Shown one piece after another: positions 52,316 through 60,660 of a stretch of DNA of 64,000 nt. Each line of letters opens with the position of its first letter. Position 1 is the stretch's first letter. The stretch lies in the NCBI RefSeq assembly GCF_042652925.1, contig NZ_JBHSHC010000154.1, forward strand, positions 62,001 through 126,000, written 5' to 3'. The notes beneath the pieces were generated by a model. The model saw only the letters and a program-made list of their open reading frames with translations, had not been told where the DNA came from and searched no databases. The position numbers and the translations under genes were made by a program. Source of the stretch: Effusibacillus consociatus (GTDB taxonomy: Bacteria; Bacillota; Bacilli; Tumebacillales; Effusibacillaceae).

Positions 52316-52735
52316 ATGAAAAAGATGAATTTGCGGGATATGTATCCTTTTTTTAAGACGGATGTATGGGTTGATGTGGATGAAGAAGTTGCTCATGAAA
52401 TACGCCGCTTCGACTTGGAAGAAAGCGCCTACAGACTGCGAACGTATCGCCATCGGGCCTATTATTCGCTTGATCGCAACGATGGGATTGAGCAGCATGT
52501 TTTATTTCTTTCGATTTCACCGGAGGAGGTTTACGAGCGCAAACTTTCATGGCAGCAACTTTATGAAGCTATGTGCCAATTGCCGGTGAAATCCGCCAGA
52601 CGGATTTATGCCCATTATTTCCTAGGCATGAGCAAAGTCGCTATTGCCAGAGCCGAACATGTCGATGAGCGGGCGGTTCGTAAATCTATCCAAAGAGGCT
52701 TGAAACAAATGGAATACTTGCTGAAAAACATCTAA
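52316..52735 (+). CDS. Sigma-70 region-4-like ICE regulator
   Basis: ATG 52316 follows GGAGGG. The 139 residues have an acidic N-terminal part ('DEEVAHEIRRFDLEESAYRL'), the characteristic Tyr/Arg stretch ('RTYRHRAYYSLDRNDGIEQH'), and a C-terminal helix-turn-helix like sigma region 4 ('SARRIYAHYFLGMSKVAIA', 'DERAVRKSIQRGLKQME'). Such short sigma-like proteins are standard in Tn1549-like ICEs. It should regulate element genes. No region 2 is present, so it is not a complete sigma factor. Confidence 0.82.
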   Translation: MKKMNLRDMYPFFKTDVWVDVDEEVAHEIRRFDLEESAYRLRTYRHRAYYSLDRNDGIEQHVLFLSISPEEVYERKLSWQQLYEAMCQLPVKSARRIYAHYFLGMSKVAIARAEHVDERAVRKSIQRGLKQMEYLLKNI

Positions 52736-52853
52736 TCGTTTCGTCGGAGGGTCCGATTTTCCTGCCAAAATGAACTGTTATATAGAGGACCATGTTCAGT
52801 CAGCGGTTGGTTGCAACCAGCCGCTGCATTCTCCATGAAAGGGGTATGTGACG

Positions 52854-53261
52854 ATGCATCCGATTCGATTTCGAGATGAGGAACACGAGAAGTTTTATGT
52901 TCAGATACTGGATGAAAGGAAATGCAGCGATGGCTACCACCGGTCGCTGTTCTATACATTGGGCATTTCCCGAGAAACCAGAAGTCATATCCGCGATTTG
53001 TATGATTTTTCTAATGGCGGCATTAAGCCCGAGGGTCTTTCGGCCCCTTGGCAAACCGGCAGCACCATTCGAGTGTGTCGGCTCGCCTTTAATCTGTGGA
53101 ACGGCTGGACCGAAGCAGGCAGCGAACGTTACTCTACTCCCCACGAATTATTCGATTGCAGCTATGCTCCCTACTTTTTTGAAGCGATTCGTCTTCGTTA
53201 TCCCGAATATTGCCGAAGTCACGAGAGAACGATCAAACGGCTGGCCGAACAAATTCGCTGA
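52854..53261 (+). CDS. DUF6075-like ICE protein
   Basis: ATG 52854 (AAAGGGG 9 nt upstream). The 135-residue protein has the conserved pattern 'YHRSLFYTLGISRETRSHI', 'DLYDFSNGGIKPEGLSAPWQ' and 'FFEAIRLRYPEYCR'. I recall this as DUF6075 from ICEs; no function is known. Soluble, no signal peptide. It lies between the sigma-like gene and the wall hydrolase gene. Confidence 0.75.
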   Translation: MHPIRFRDEEHEKFYVQILDERKCSDGYHRSLFYTLGISRETRSHIRDLYDFSNGGIKPEGLSAPWQTGSTIRVCRLAFNLWNGWTEAGSERYSTPHELFDCSYAPYFFEAIRLRYPEYCRSHERTIKRLAEQIR

Positions 53262-53293
53262 ATGGCTGCCGACATTGGGAGTGAAATGGGACG

Positions 53294-55288
53294 ATGAAGG
53301 AAATTAAAACGAGGAATGTTGTGAAAGACATCAAACGTTTGGACAGATTACCGAACGTATTGCATCGTGTAAGGCGTTCAAGCGCTCGTGCCAAGCGGCA
53401 GGTTGATCATGACAAGACGACTTCCCAGACTCCAGTTGAATATGCGCAGCGCCAGTCCGCAGCGGCTACGAAAAAAACGATACGTGCCCAAATGGGGATG
53501 AGTGTGCTTATCAACAAGAGATTGATTCGGCACATTCTAAAAAGGAAGCCGTTTCCAGATGGTAATTCTGTCACAAGTCAGAACCCAATTGATGCTAATA
53601 CGGAGTCTTCGATTGCGCGTACACCGCGACTTGACCGTAGGATACATCTTCGTAAGCCGGTTGATGGAAAATACGTCTTGTCTTCTGGCTTGCATCCAGG
53701 AAAACAACGTTTTATACAGAGCCGGGTCAATGCCCGGCTTCTGTATCGTTCTAGAACAAGCAGATCTCCTGAGCGGGTGCGAAAACGGGATATCGGCCCT
53801 CTAAAACCGGTCGGGAAGAAGGAAACATTCTCCGCCGCGGTATCTCATTCAGCAAATGGACGCGTGAATCCGTTAACCCGAGTCCCGTCTACTATAATGA
53901 AACAATCAGGTCATACGATCAAACGGAAAGCGCAAAATTTCAAGACGTTAGCGACATTTATAAAAAATGGGCATCGGTTAGATCACGCTAACAATTATTC
54001 GGATGCTCAAACTGAAGGGAGAATGAATGCCGTCAAGGAAGCTCAGCGGGCTGCGCAGATGGCGATGTCTGCCCGCCGGTCCGTTCAAACCGCGCGAGCA
54101 GGCGCGAGATTGAATCGCCTTATCGTTAAAATGGTTGTAAGAGCCACCGCCTTTCTTGTCAAGGGATTGACGGCGCTTTTGGGGATCAGCGGTTCGGTAA
54201 TTGTAGTTTTGTGCATTATCATGGCGGTAGCCTCTGTCATTTCCTCTCCGTTCGGTATCTTTGTGTCTGGTGAAAATACGGATGCCGATGTAAAGCCGCT
54301 TACCCGAATCGTTCAGGAAATAGACGATGAATTCGCCGCCCGACTGGTAGATATGCAGCGATCCGCTGGCAATGTAGACCGGGTGGAATATCATTATCCT
54401 GGCAGCGCGGACAATACGCGGATCGATAACTGGATGGACATTATCGCCGTCTTTGCCGTGAAGACCGTCATGGATGCGGAAAACGGAATGGATGTGGCTA
54501 CGCTTGATGCAACAAGAATCGGTATCATTCGATCGGTGTTTTGGGATATGAATTCGCTGGAATCTCGTGTTGAGACGATAGAACATAAGGAAACGGTTAT
54601 GGAAGAACATGAGGACGGGAGTACAAGCGAAGAGACAATTACCTGGTATGAACGTATTTTGCATATTACGATCGCTAGCCATACTGCGGAACAACAGGCA
54701 GATATGTATCGCTTTACAAATGAACAGATGGAATTAATGAAGGAGATGCTGTCCGAGGAGTTTCGCCCGCTTATGTTTGCGATACTTGGTAAAGATGCGG
54801 ATGTTGGTTTGACGCCGGAGCAGCTTGATTTGGTTCAACAGCAATTGCCCGAAGGCGAATTGGGCAGTGAAGCCGTCAAGTTGGCGCTGACTCGTCTAGG
54901 CGATCCGTACAGCCAACCGAAGGCTGGACAGGATAACTATACGGATTGCAGCTATCTCATCCAATGGGTTTATCATCAGCTAGGTATTAGCTTGCCGCGA
55001 ACCGCAGCTGAGCAGGCCAGATTTTGCGTGGAGGATGGCCTGACCGTAAGCGCGGCGGATTTGGTTCCGGGCGACCTTGTTTTTTGGAGCTACGAGCGTA
55101 ATGGCAGATTCATGGATATTACGCATGTCGGCATTTATGCGGGAGACGGCAAAGTAGTGGACGCTTCCTCCAGTAGAGAACAGGTCGTCTACCGCGACTT
55201 GTTTGATTCGGATAAACAGGTGTTGTTCGGCAGGCCGAGTCTTTCTGATTCTTCGCAACAAGATTCCTCCCTGTCGGCACAAAAATAG
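53294..55288 (+). CDS. Membrane-anchored NlpC/P60 (C40) peptidoglycan hydrolase of the conjugation machine
   Basis: 664 residues from ATG 53294. The N-terminal 270 residues are basic and probably cytoplasmic. One membrane helix lies at about 292-315 ('ALLGISGSVIVVLCIIMAVA'). A CD1108-like region follows (about 330-520), then an NlpC/P60 domain (about 530-650) with Cys in 'YTDCSYLIQW' and His in 'DITHVGIYAGDG'. In Gram-positive type IV secretion such proteins (VirB1-like) cut the wall so the channel can assemble. In related ICEs the gene follows virB4; here it is 23 kb away. Confidence 0.88.
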   Translation: MKEIKTRNVVKDIKRLDRLPNVLHRVRRSSARAKRQVDHDKTTSQTPVEYAQRQSAAATKKTIRAQMGMSVLINKRLIRHILKRKPFPDGNSVTSQNPIDANTESSIARTPRLDRRIHLRKPVDGKYVLSSGLHPGKQRFIQSRVNARLLYRSRTSRSPERVRKRDIGPLKPVGKKETFSAAVSHSANGRVNPLTRVPSTIMKQSGHTIKRKAQNFKTLATFIKNGHRLDHANNYSDAQTEGRMNAVKEAQRAAQMAMSARRSVQTARAGARLNRLIVKMVVRATAFLVKGLTALLGISGSVIVVLCIIMAVASVISSPFGIFVSGENTDADVKPLTRIVQEIDDEFAARLVDMQRSAGNVDRVEYHYPGSADNTRIDNWMDIIAVFAVKTVMDAENGMDVATLDATRIGIIRSVFWDMNSLESRVETIEHKETVMEEHEDGSTSEETITWYERILHITIASHTAEQQADMYRFTNEQMELMKEMLSEEFRPLMFAILGKDADVGLTPEQLDLVQQQLPEGELGSEAVKLALTRLGDPYSQPKAGQDNYTDCSYLIQWVYHQLGISLPRTAAEQARFCVEDGLTVSAADLVPGDLVFWSYERNGRFMDITHVGIYAGDGKVVDASSSREQVVYRDLFDSDKQVLFGRPSLSDSSQQDSSLSAQK

Positions 55289-55380
55289 CGAAATCAAGAA
55301 CCAACGCCCAAAATGGCGCAATGGAGCCGATGTGACGAATTGGCCAGGTTACGGGTAAGCGCTCATTTTTTATTTTTGTA

Positions 55381-55740
55381 TTACTCTGGTTTATTTCTTG
55401 CATTCGGGTCTGCAACAAAATCAGTCTTATAGTCTGTATATTTTAATTCCGTTACCATACCAGACGAAGCATGATGAAGATCGTGAAAATGGAACATCCA
55501 GTTCCCTTGATTATCTGCTTCAAATGCAACAACGTATTCTTCGCCCGGCTTCAAATTCAACGTATCCTTAATAACGGGGGACCCTTCAAACGGTTTCCCG
55601 TTCTTGTTTATTACTTGGAAGAGGTGCCTGTGTAGATGCATCGGATGGTCGTCGCTTTTCAAGTTATTGACTAGGCGGACTTTGGCGGTATCTCCTTTTT
55701 TGACGTTTATCGGAACGGTATCCGCAGTAGGTGTTGTCTC
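55381..55740 (-). pseudogene. 3' fragment of a multicopper oxidase gene
   Basis: On the minus strand the frame runs from a stop at 55741-55743 to the stop at 55381. It has 'HPMHLHRHLFQV' and 'WMFHFHDLHHASSGM', the type 1/2/3 copper ligands of a multicopper oxidase C-terminal domain. The other two domains are missing and no start codon precedes the conserved part. It is a truncated gene. It lies next to the arsenic cluster, so copper or metal resistance genes were probably once nearby. Confidence 0.8.
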
Positions 55741-55855
55741 CTATGTAGCAGTTAGATTGGCTTTACGGAAAAGTCATTTGTAATACGTATGCGGTGTGCT
55801 GAAGCCTGCTTCTCCTGTGTAAAGACATGCCGGGCAATGGCGAGCTAACCAAATA

Positions 55856-55891
55856 AAAGCAGTTCTATCCAAACAACGATAGAACTGCTTT
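55856..55891 (-). terminator. Terminator of the arsM operon
   Basis: A perfect 14-bp inverted repeat, AAAGCAGTTCTATC / GATAGAACTGCTTT, with an 8-nt loop, lies 35 bp after the arsM stop. T-rich sequence follows on the minus strand. Confidence 0.85.
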
Positions 55892-55925
55892 GCTTTACTT
55901 ATGATCTATAGCTGTGCCGATTGGG

Positions 55926-56720
55926 TTATGGTTTAACTCCTTTTATAACGGCAGAGGCAATGCAATCTTCCACCTTCGACCCAGGAACCCAATCTTTAAT
56001 AAACGCCCTGGATTCCTCTTTCAGTTCGACCACCACATCCTTAAATCCACTTTGCGTTAGCATCGTCTTCAGTTCGTCAACGGACGAAGCCCCCGATATG
56101 CACCCCGAATAAAAAACATCCAAGTCGTTTTTGATTTCCGCAGGAAGCTCTGCCGTCATCACGACATCGGAAACGGCCAGACGCCCACCGGAGCGCAGGA
56201 CGCGGAATGCTTCATCAAACACTTGCAGTTTATCCGGCGAAAGATTGATGACGCAGTTGGAAATGATAACATCCACCGTTTGATCCGGGATCGGTAAATG
56301 CTCGATTTCCCCTAGCCGAAAATCCGTGTTCGTGAACCCGCCTTTGACGGCATTGTTGCGGGCGCGACTCACCATTTCCGGCGTCATATCGACCCCGATC
56401 ACATGGCCCGTTTCCCCGACTTGCCGAGACGCCAGAAAACAATCGAAACCGCCGCCGCTACCGAGGTCCAATACTACTTCTCCCGGTTTAAGCTCCGCGA
56501 TGGCTTGCGGATTGCCGCAACCGAGGCCAAGATTGGCACCGTCCGGCACAGTGGTTAATTCTTCGGATGAATAGCCCAACTGCGAAGAAACGTCATTTGC
56601 CGATCCACGGCAGCTTGAAGCTGGCGAGCAGCACGAACCCGACTCCACTTCTTGCAAGGCGATTTCTTTATACCAGCTGCGTACATTTTGGCGAATTTGA
56701 TCGTTCGTTACTTGATTCAT
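55926..56720 (-). CDS. arsM: Arsenite S-adenosylmethionine methyltransferase
   Basis: ATG 56720 (AAGGAGAG 8 nt upstream). The 264 residues carry a Cys-rich N-terminal segment ('SGSCCSPASSC'), the SAM-binding motif 'VLDLGSGGGFDCFLASR', and the ArsM signature 'NCVINLSPDK'. Conserved Cys are in 'GLGCGNP', 'GFDCF', 'SNCVI' and 'YSGCISGA'. ArsM methylates As(III) to volatile or less toxic forms, using thiols to hold arsenic. It is the last gene of the minus-strand operon. Intact. Confidence 0.93.
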   Translation of the reverse strand: MNQVTNDQIRQNVRSWYKEIALQEVESGSCCSPASSCRGSANDVSSQLGYSSEELTTVPDGANLGLGCGNPQAIAELKPGEVVLDLGSGGGFDCFLASRQVGETGHVIGVDMTPEMVSRARNNAVKGGFTNTDFRLGEIEHLPIPDQTVDVIISNCVINLSPDKLQVFDEAFRVLRSGGRLAVSDVVMTAELPAEIKNDLDVFYSGCISGASSVDELKTMLTQSGFKDVVVELKEESRAFIKDWVPGSKVEDCIASAVIKGVKP

Positions 56721-56751
56721 GAACTATCTCTCCTTCAACTTTTTTATCAAA

Positions 56752-56931
56752 TCAGCAGCAGCTAGGGGTGCAACAAGCTGCTGTGTTTGCTATCGTGAGT
56801 TGCCGTCTCCAAAGGAACCGGCTTGATAACTCCTTGGGATTTTGCCATTTCCAGGCTTCCCGTGCCGAGCGCTCTATTTCACGCTGTTCCTGTTTCATAA
56901 GGTACTCCGCGGCGAACCAATTCAAGTTCAT
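56752..56931 (-). CDS. 59-residue Cys-tailed protein of the arsenic operon
   Basis: On the minus strand, ATG 56931 has AGGAAGG 9 nt upstream and gives a basic, helical peptide ending 'TAACCTPSCC'. The final CC-x-P-S-CC resembles the Cys clusters of ArsM ('CCSPASSC') and the MarR regulator ('CCSTPSC') in the same operon. It lies between the arsO-like and arsM genes with short spacers. It may bind As(III) and pass it to ArsM, or be a regulator; not a family I know. Confidence 0.65.
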   Translation of the reverse strand: MNLNWFAAEYLMKQEQREIERSAREAWKWQNPKELSSRFLWRRQLTIANTAACCTPSCC

Positions 56932-56945
56932 GGGAACTAGCCTTC

Positions 56946-58005
56946 CTAAAGGTGATTTTTCACGTAACGCCGTAACTTGCGAACAACATATTTCGCGTCC
57001 GGCCCCTCCCCCTTAATGTGGCGGAAGCAAGGAACGCTGTCCTTCCAAACCGACATAATACAGTCCCGGAACGGAAAGGCTGATTCCTGCTGTCTGTAAC
57101 GGTTTCCCTTCGGCGTCAAGCGCCCCGATGGGATGAAGGGAAGACAGATCGGGACGATACCCGGTCCAAAGATGACGGTTTGTACCGGTTCTTTGGTTTC
57201 GTCTGGCCAGACGACGCCCTCGGAGTAAGAAGAGGCAAACATAGCCCGTTGATCCGGCTTCCCAGCCGTTAATCTTGCTCGGTAATCGGCTAAATCGGCA
57301 ACGGAACTCGGACTTGGAGGCTTTTTGCCAAATCGCCAGAATGGAAAGGTATCCAAGCCGACGGCTCTGATCCAAAAGTGCAGGTTAATTCCCAATACTT
57401 TTGTTTTCGTAAGCTGAACGGGCCGAAGAACGGCGAGCAATGTATGGCTGCTGTCGGCAAGCTCTATTGCAATTTGAACCGCAGAATTTCCGCGCCCGAC
57501 GACGACCACTCGTTGCCCCCGGTAACAATCCGGATTGCGGTACGCGGAAGAGTGAAGGACTTCTCCTTGAAAGACTTCCTTTCCGCTGATGTTCGGCGTA
57601 TAGGGATTATGAAAGGAGCCTGTCGCATTGATGATCGTTCGCGTCTCATATTCGTCTCCTGCTGCCTTTCGGATCGTAAAACCGTACTCGCTTTTCTCCA
57701 CGGCAACAACCTTCTGGTTGGTCCGGATCGGTAGTCAAAGCGCTGGGCATACGACTTTAGATACTGGATCACCTCGTTTCGTAATGGGTAGTGGGTTGCA
57801 GTTCCGGGTATCTTCATGCCCGGCAATGATGATAACCGAGATGGCGAAAACAGCTTTAGACTATCGTAATAATGTGGCCAAGAACTGGTTGCCTGTTCGC
57901 TTGCTTCCAGGATCAAAATTGCAGTTCGTTCTTCTTCAAGTAATATCCGGAAGCAAGACCGGCTTGCCCACCCCCGATAACGATTGCATCGAAAATCGCT
58001 GACAT
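56946..58005 (-). pseudogene. Decayed ArsO-like flavin monooxygenase gene
   Basis: From ATG 58005 (GGGGGATTGGA upstream) it reads 'AIVIGGGQAGLASGYYL', an FAD GxGxxG motif, then TGA after 30 codons. The rest is spread over three frames: 'YPLRNEVIQYLKSYAQRF' and 'INATGSFHNPYTPNISG' with a second 'VVVVGRGNSAVQIA' NADPH motif, then 'TGYRPDLSSLHPIGALDAE', and finally 'GPDAKYVVRKLRRYVKNHL'. At least four frame changes (near 57919, 57735, 57165 and 57020) are needed. ArsO-type flavoproteins are common in ars operons. It is no longer functional as written. Confidence 0.85.
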
Positions 58006-58025
58006 TCCAATCCCCCTCGAATTAT

Positions 58026-58038
58026 TTGCAAATTGCAA
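58026..58038 (-). promoter_or_regulatory. Operator copy 1, upstream of the arsO-like gene
   Basis: TTGCAAATTGCAA is the reverse complement of the 13-bp sequence found upstream of marR. It is itself a near-palindrome (TTGCAA-A-TTGCAA). Likely bound by MarR. Confidence 0.7.
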
Positions 58039-58056
58039 TTATTGTAGAAAAAAAGA

Positions 58057-58509
58057 TCACCCACAAGAAGGGGTTGAACAGCATTGGCCGGATTTCGCCA
58101 TCGTTTCGTTTAATAGCTTGATCGAGCGAATGACGGTATCTTTTTCAAAATCGTTCATGTGCGAAAAGATTTCGTTTAAATAGTCGTTCATTTGTTGGTC
58201 AATCGACGCCGCAACATACTTGCCTTCCGTCGTTAGGGAAAGTAGATTTATCCTCCGGTCGTCTGGATCGGGCGTTTTTTTCACTAATTTCATCTTGATT
58301 AACGATTGGACTTGTCGGCTGAATGTCGTGATATCAGTCCCTAATGCCTCTGCTACTTGCTGGATGGAAGGCTTGTGCTGGCGATCAATTTCGTAAAGGA
58401 TATGGCTTTGAATTAAGGAAATGTCGCAGCCACCGGCAGAACAGCAGTTTTTATTCAGAAAGCCAAAGCGACGAGTCATGATTTGAAATAATTCGCGTAC
58501 ATTTTCCAC
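58057..58509 (-). CDS. MarR-family regulator with Cys clusters
   Basis: ATG 58509, 150 residues, with a GAGGTG site upstream. The winged helix is 'SIQQVAEALGTDITTFSRQV' and the wing 'KKTPDPDDRRINLLSLTTEG'. Two Cys clusters are unusual: 'NKNCCSAGGCD' near residue 20 and the C-terminal 'QCCSTPSCG'. Together with the neighbours this suggests thiol-based sensing of As(III) or a related metalloid. It heads the minus-strand operon and probably represses it through the TTGCAA-type operators on both sides. Confidence 0.87.
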   Translation of the reverse strand: MENVRELFQIMTRRFGFLNKNCCSAGGCDISLIQSHILYEIDRQHKPSIQQVAEALGTDITTFSRQVQSLIKMKLVKKTPDPDDRRINLLSLTTEGKYVAASIDQQMNDYLNEIFSHMNDFEKDTVIRSIKLLNETMAKSGQCCSTPSCG

Positions 58510-58546
58510 GGTGCTTCACCTCATGAAACAGTTATATCGCATTTAT

Positions 58547-58559
58547 TTGCAATTTGCAA
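58547..58559 (-). promoter_or_regulatory. Operator copy 2, upstream of marR
   Basis: TTGCAATTTGCAA lies 38 bp before the marR start and is identical (reverse complement) to 58026-58038. Autoregulation is likely. Confidence 0.7.
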
Positions 58560-58619
58560 GTATTAATTTTGCCTTTATCTCAGGAAATGGGTTGAGAGGG
58601 GGGGACGGAAATTTCGGTA

Positions 58620-58656
58620 TTGACCTTTTTTTATATATAAATAACAATATGGTTAT
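58620..58656 (+). promoter_or_regulatory. arsR promoter and operator
   Basis: TTGACC (58620-58625) is followed after 16-17 bp by TAACAAT, and the -10 lies within ATAAC-6-GTTAT (58641-58656), a dyad suitable for ArsR. The arsR ATG is 27 bp downstream. Confidence 0.65.
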
Positions 58657-58682
58657 ATAGTTTTTGGTGTGGGGTGATAATC

Positions 58683-59012
58683 ATGACAATGGAGTTTGAA
58701 AAGATAGCGGATATTCTGAAAGCTCTTGCCGATCCGACAAGGCTGAAAATCCTTTCTTTGCTCCGTATTCGCGATTGCTGCGTGTGTGAACTGGTTCCCA
58801 TCTTTAACATTTCCCAGCCAGCCATTTCTAAACATGTAAGCCGTCTAAAAACGGCTGAACTGGTCCGCGAAACGCGAAAGGGGCAATGGGTGTTCTACTC
58901 CATCAATGAGAAGCGGGTAGAGGAAATTGGTTATGCTCTGTCCCATTTGCCTGATCTATCCGAGGAACTGCGGAAATTGGAGCAACAAGGACTGACGGTT
59001 ACATGCGAGTAA
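58683..59012 (+). CDS. arsR: ArsR-type arsenic-responsive repressor
   Basis: ATG 58683 (GGGGTGAT upstream; ATG 58689 also possible). About 109 residues with the ArsR/SmtB winged helix: 'ALADPTRLKILSLLRIRDCC' leads into the metalloid-binding 'CCVCELVPIFNISQPAISKH'. The Cys pair C-V-C at the start of the DNA-binding helix is the classic As(III)/Sb(III) sensor. It would release DNA when arsenite binds. It heads the acr3-arsC operon. Confidence 0.92.
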   Translation: MTMEFEKIADILKALADPTRLKILSLLRIRDCCVCELVPIFNISQPAISKHVSRLKTAELVRETRKGQWVFYSINEKRVEEIGYALSHLPDLSEELRKLEQQGLTVTCE

Positions 59013-59028
59013 AAGGGGTGTACAGCAA

Positions 59029-60084
59029 GTGAGTAAACAAGAGAAAAAGCAACTCTCATTTCTGGACCGCTATTTGACGTTATGGATTTTTGTTGCGATG
59101 GCGATAGGAATTGGCTTGGGTTACGTATTTCCTAACTTTGTCGCCGGTTTGAATGAGTTTCAAGTTGGAACCACATCGATACCGATTGCGCTTGGTCTCA
59201 TTTTAATGATGTATCCGCCGCTGGCGAAAGTACGATACGAAGAAATCGGCCGTGTCTTTCGAAATGGCAGAGTGTTAACCATTTCATTGATTCAAAACTG
59301 GCTTATCGGCCCGATCTTAATGTTTTTCTTGGCTATTATTTTTCTCCAAGGCTATCCGGAATATATGGTTGGGCTGATTATGATCGGTTTAGCTCGCTGT
59401 ATTGCAATGGTTATCGTTTGGAACGATTTGTGCAGAGGGGATGCCGAGTACGCGGCGGGACTCGTTGCTTTCAACTCGATCTTTCAAGTTTTGTTTTACT
59501 CTGCCTACACCTATATCTTTGTTACGATTTTGCCGGGACGGTTCGGGTTGGAGGGCGTCGTTGTTGACATTACGATGGCCGAAGTCGCCAAGAGCGTGTT
59601 TATTTATTTAGGGATACCGTTTCTGGCCGGAATGATTACTCGCTATTCGCTTGTAAAAGTAAAAGGGCGGTCCTGGTACGAAACCGTCTTTATTCCGAAA
59701 ATCAGTCCCATTACACTGATCGCGTTATTGTTTACGATCATCGTCATGTTCTCGCTGAAAGGCGAAATGATTATTCAATTGCCTTTCGATGTCGTGAGGA
59801 TCGCGATTCCGCTCTTGATTTACTTTGTCGTCATGTTCTTGATTTCGTTTTTCATGGGCAAAAAAGCCGGGGCTGGGTATCCGGTCACCTCTACACTGGC
59901 ATTTACCGCCTCGGGGAATAACTTCGAGCTGGCGATTGCCGTTGCCGTCGGGGTGTTTGGTATTCATTCCGGCGCAGCATTTGCGGCCGTCATCGGTCCT
60001 CTTGTGGAAGTCCCTGTGATGATTGCCTTAGTCAACGTCGCGCTCCGATTCCAGCGGAAGTATTTTTCAAAGCAAGCAGCTTAA
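59029..60084 (+). CDS. acr3: ACR3-type arsenite efflux permease
   Basis: GTG 59029 with AAAAGGGG upstream gives 351 residues and ten membrane helices. The key 'GLARCIAMVIVWNDLCRGD' includes the conserved Cys of helix 4 required for As(OH)3 transport, and 'FTASGNNFELAIAVAVGVFG' is the conserved helix 9 motif. It exports arsenite using the proton gradient. Annotated as arsB in some genomes, but the family is ACR3. Confidence 0.95.
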   Translation: MSKQEKKQLSFLDRYLTLWIFVAMAIGIGLGYVFPNFVAGLNEFQVGTTSIPIALGLILMMYPPLAKVRYEEIGRVFRNGRVLTISLIQNWLIGPILMFFLAIIFLQGYPEYMVGLIMIGLARCIAMVIVWNDLCRGDAEYAAGLVAFNSIFQVLFYSAYTYIFVTILPGRFGLEGVVVDITMAEVAKSVFIYLGIPFLAGMITRYSLVKVKGRSWYETVFIPKISPITLIALLFTIIVMFSLKGEMIIQLPFDVVRIAIPLLIYFVVMFLISFFMGKKAGAGYPVTSTLAFTASGNNFELAIAVAVGVFGIHSGAAFAAVIGPLVEVPVMIALVNVALRFQRKYFSKQAA

Positions 60085-60104
60085 CATAAACAGGAGGATT
60101 CACC

Positions 60105-60533
60105 ATGTCAGATAACAAAAAACTCGTTTATTTTCTTTGTACGGGAAACTCTTGCCGCAGCCAAATGGCGGATGGCTGGTTGAAGGCGCTCGGTAATGAT
60201 CGCTACGAAGTAAAAAGCGCCGGGTTGGAGGCACATGGGCTGAATCCCCGTGCCGTCCAGGTGATGAAGGAAGCTGGCGTCGATATTAGCGGCCATACAT
60301 CGGATGTTATCGATCCGGAGATTTTGAATCGGGCTGACTATGTGATTACGTTATGTGGCCATGCAGACGAACATTGTCCGGTGATTTCGAATAAAAACGT
60401 CGTGAAGTGGCATTGGGGGTTCGATGATCCGGCCAAGGCGACCGGCACCGAGGAAGAAATCATGAGCCAATTTCGAGCGGTTCGGGATGCGATTAAGTCG
60501 CGTATCGAAAAGTTTCTAGCCGAAGGACGGTAA
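60105..60533 (+). CDS. arsC: Thioredoxin-coupled arsenate reductase
   Basis: ATG 60105 with AGGAGG upstream, 142 residues. It has the low-molecular-weight phosphatase loop 'FLCTGNSCRSQMADGW' with C12, and C84 and C91 in 'TLCGHADEHCPV', the cysteine relay of the Bacillus type enzyme. It reduces arsenate to arsenite for Acr3 export. Intact and of family length. Confidence 0.96.
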   Translation: MSDNKKLVYFLCTGNSCRSQMADGWLKALGNDRYEVKSAGLEAHGLNPRAVQVMKEAGVDISGHTSDVIDPEILNRADYVITLCGHADEHCPVISNKNVVKWHWGFDDPAKATGTEEEIMSQFRAVRDAIKSRIEKFLAEGR

Positions 60534-60660
60534 ATTTGAACGGGAATGTAAAGTTGTAGACTAAACATTGTCATTACTCCATGGGCAGGATTAAATGAGA
60601 AAAGAAAAAATATATCCTCACCCTTAGGCCCATTTACGTCTACAAGAGGAGTGGTTTAGA

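Noticed and set aside
52876..53307. 143-codon frame overlapping the DUF6075-like gene
   Set aside because: It is the +1 shadow of a conserved frame and has no ribosome site.
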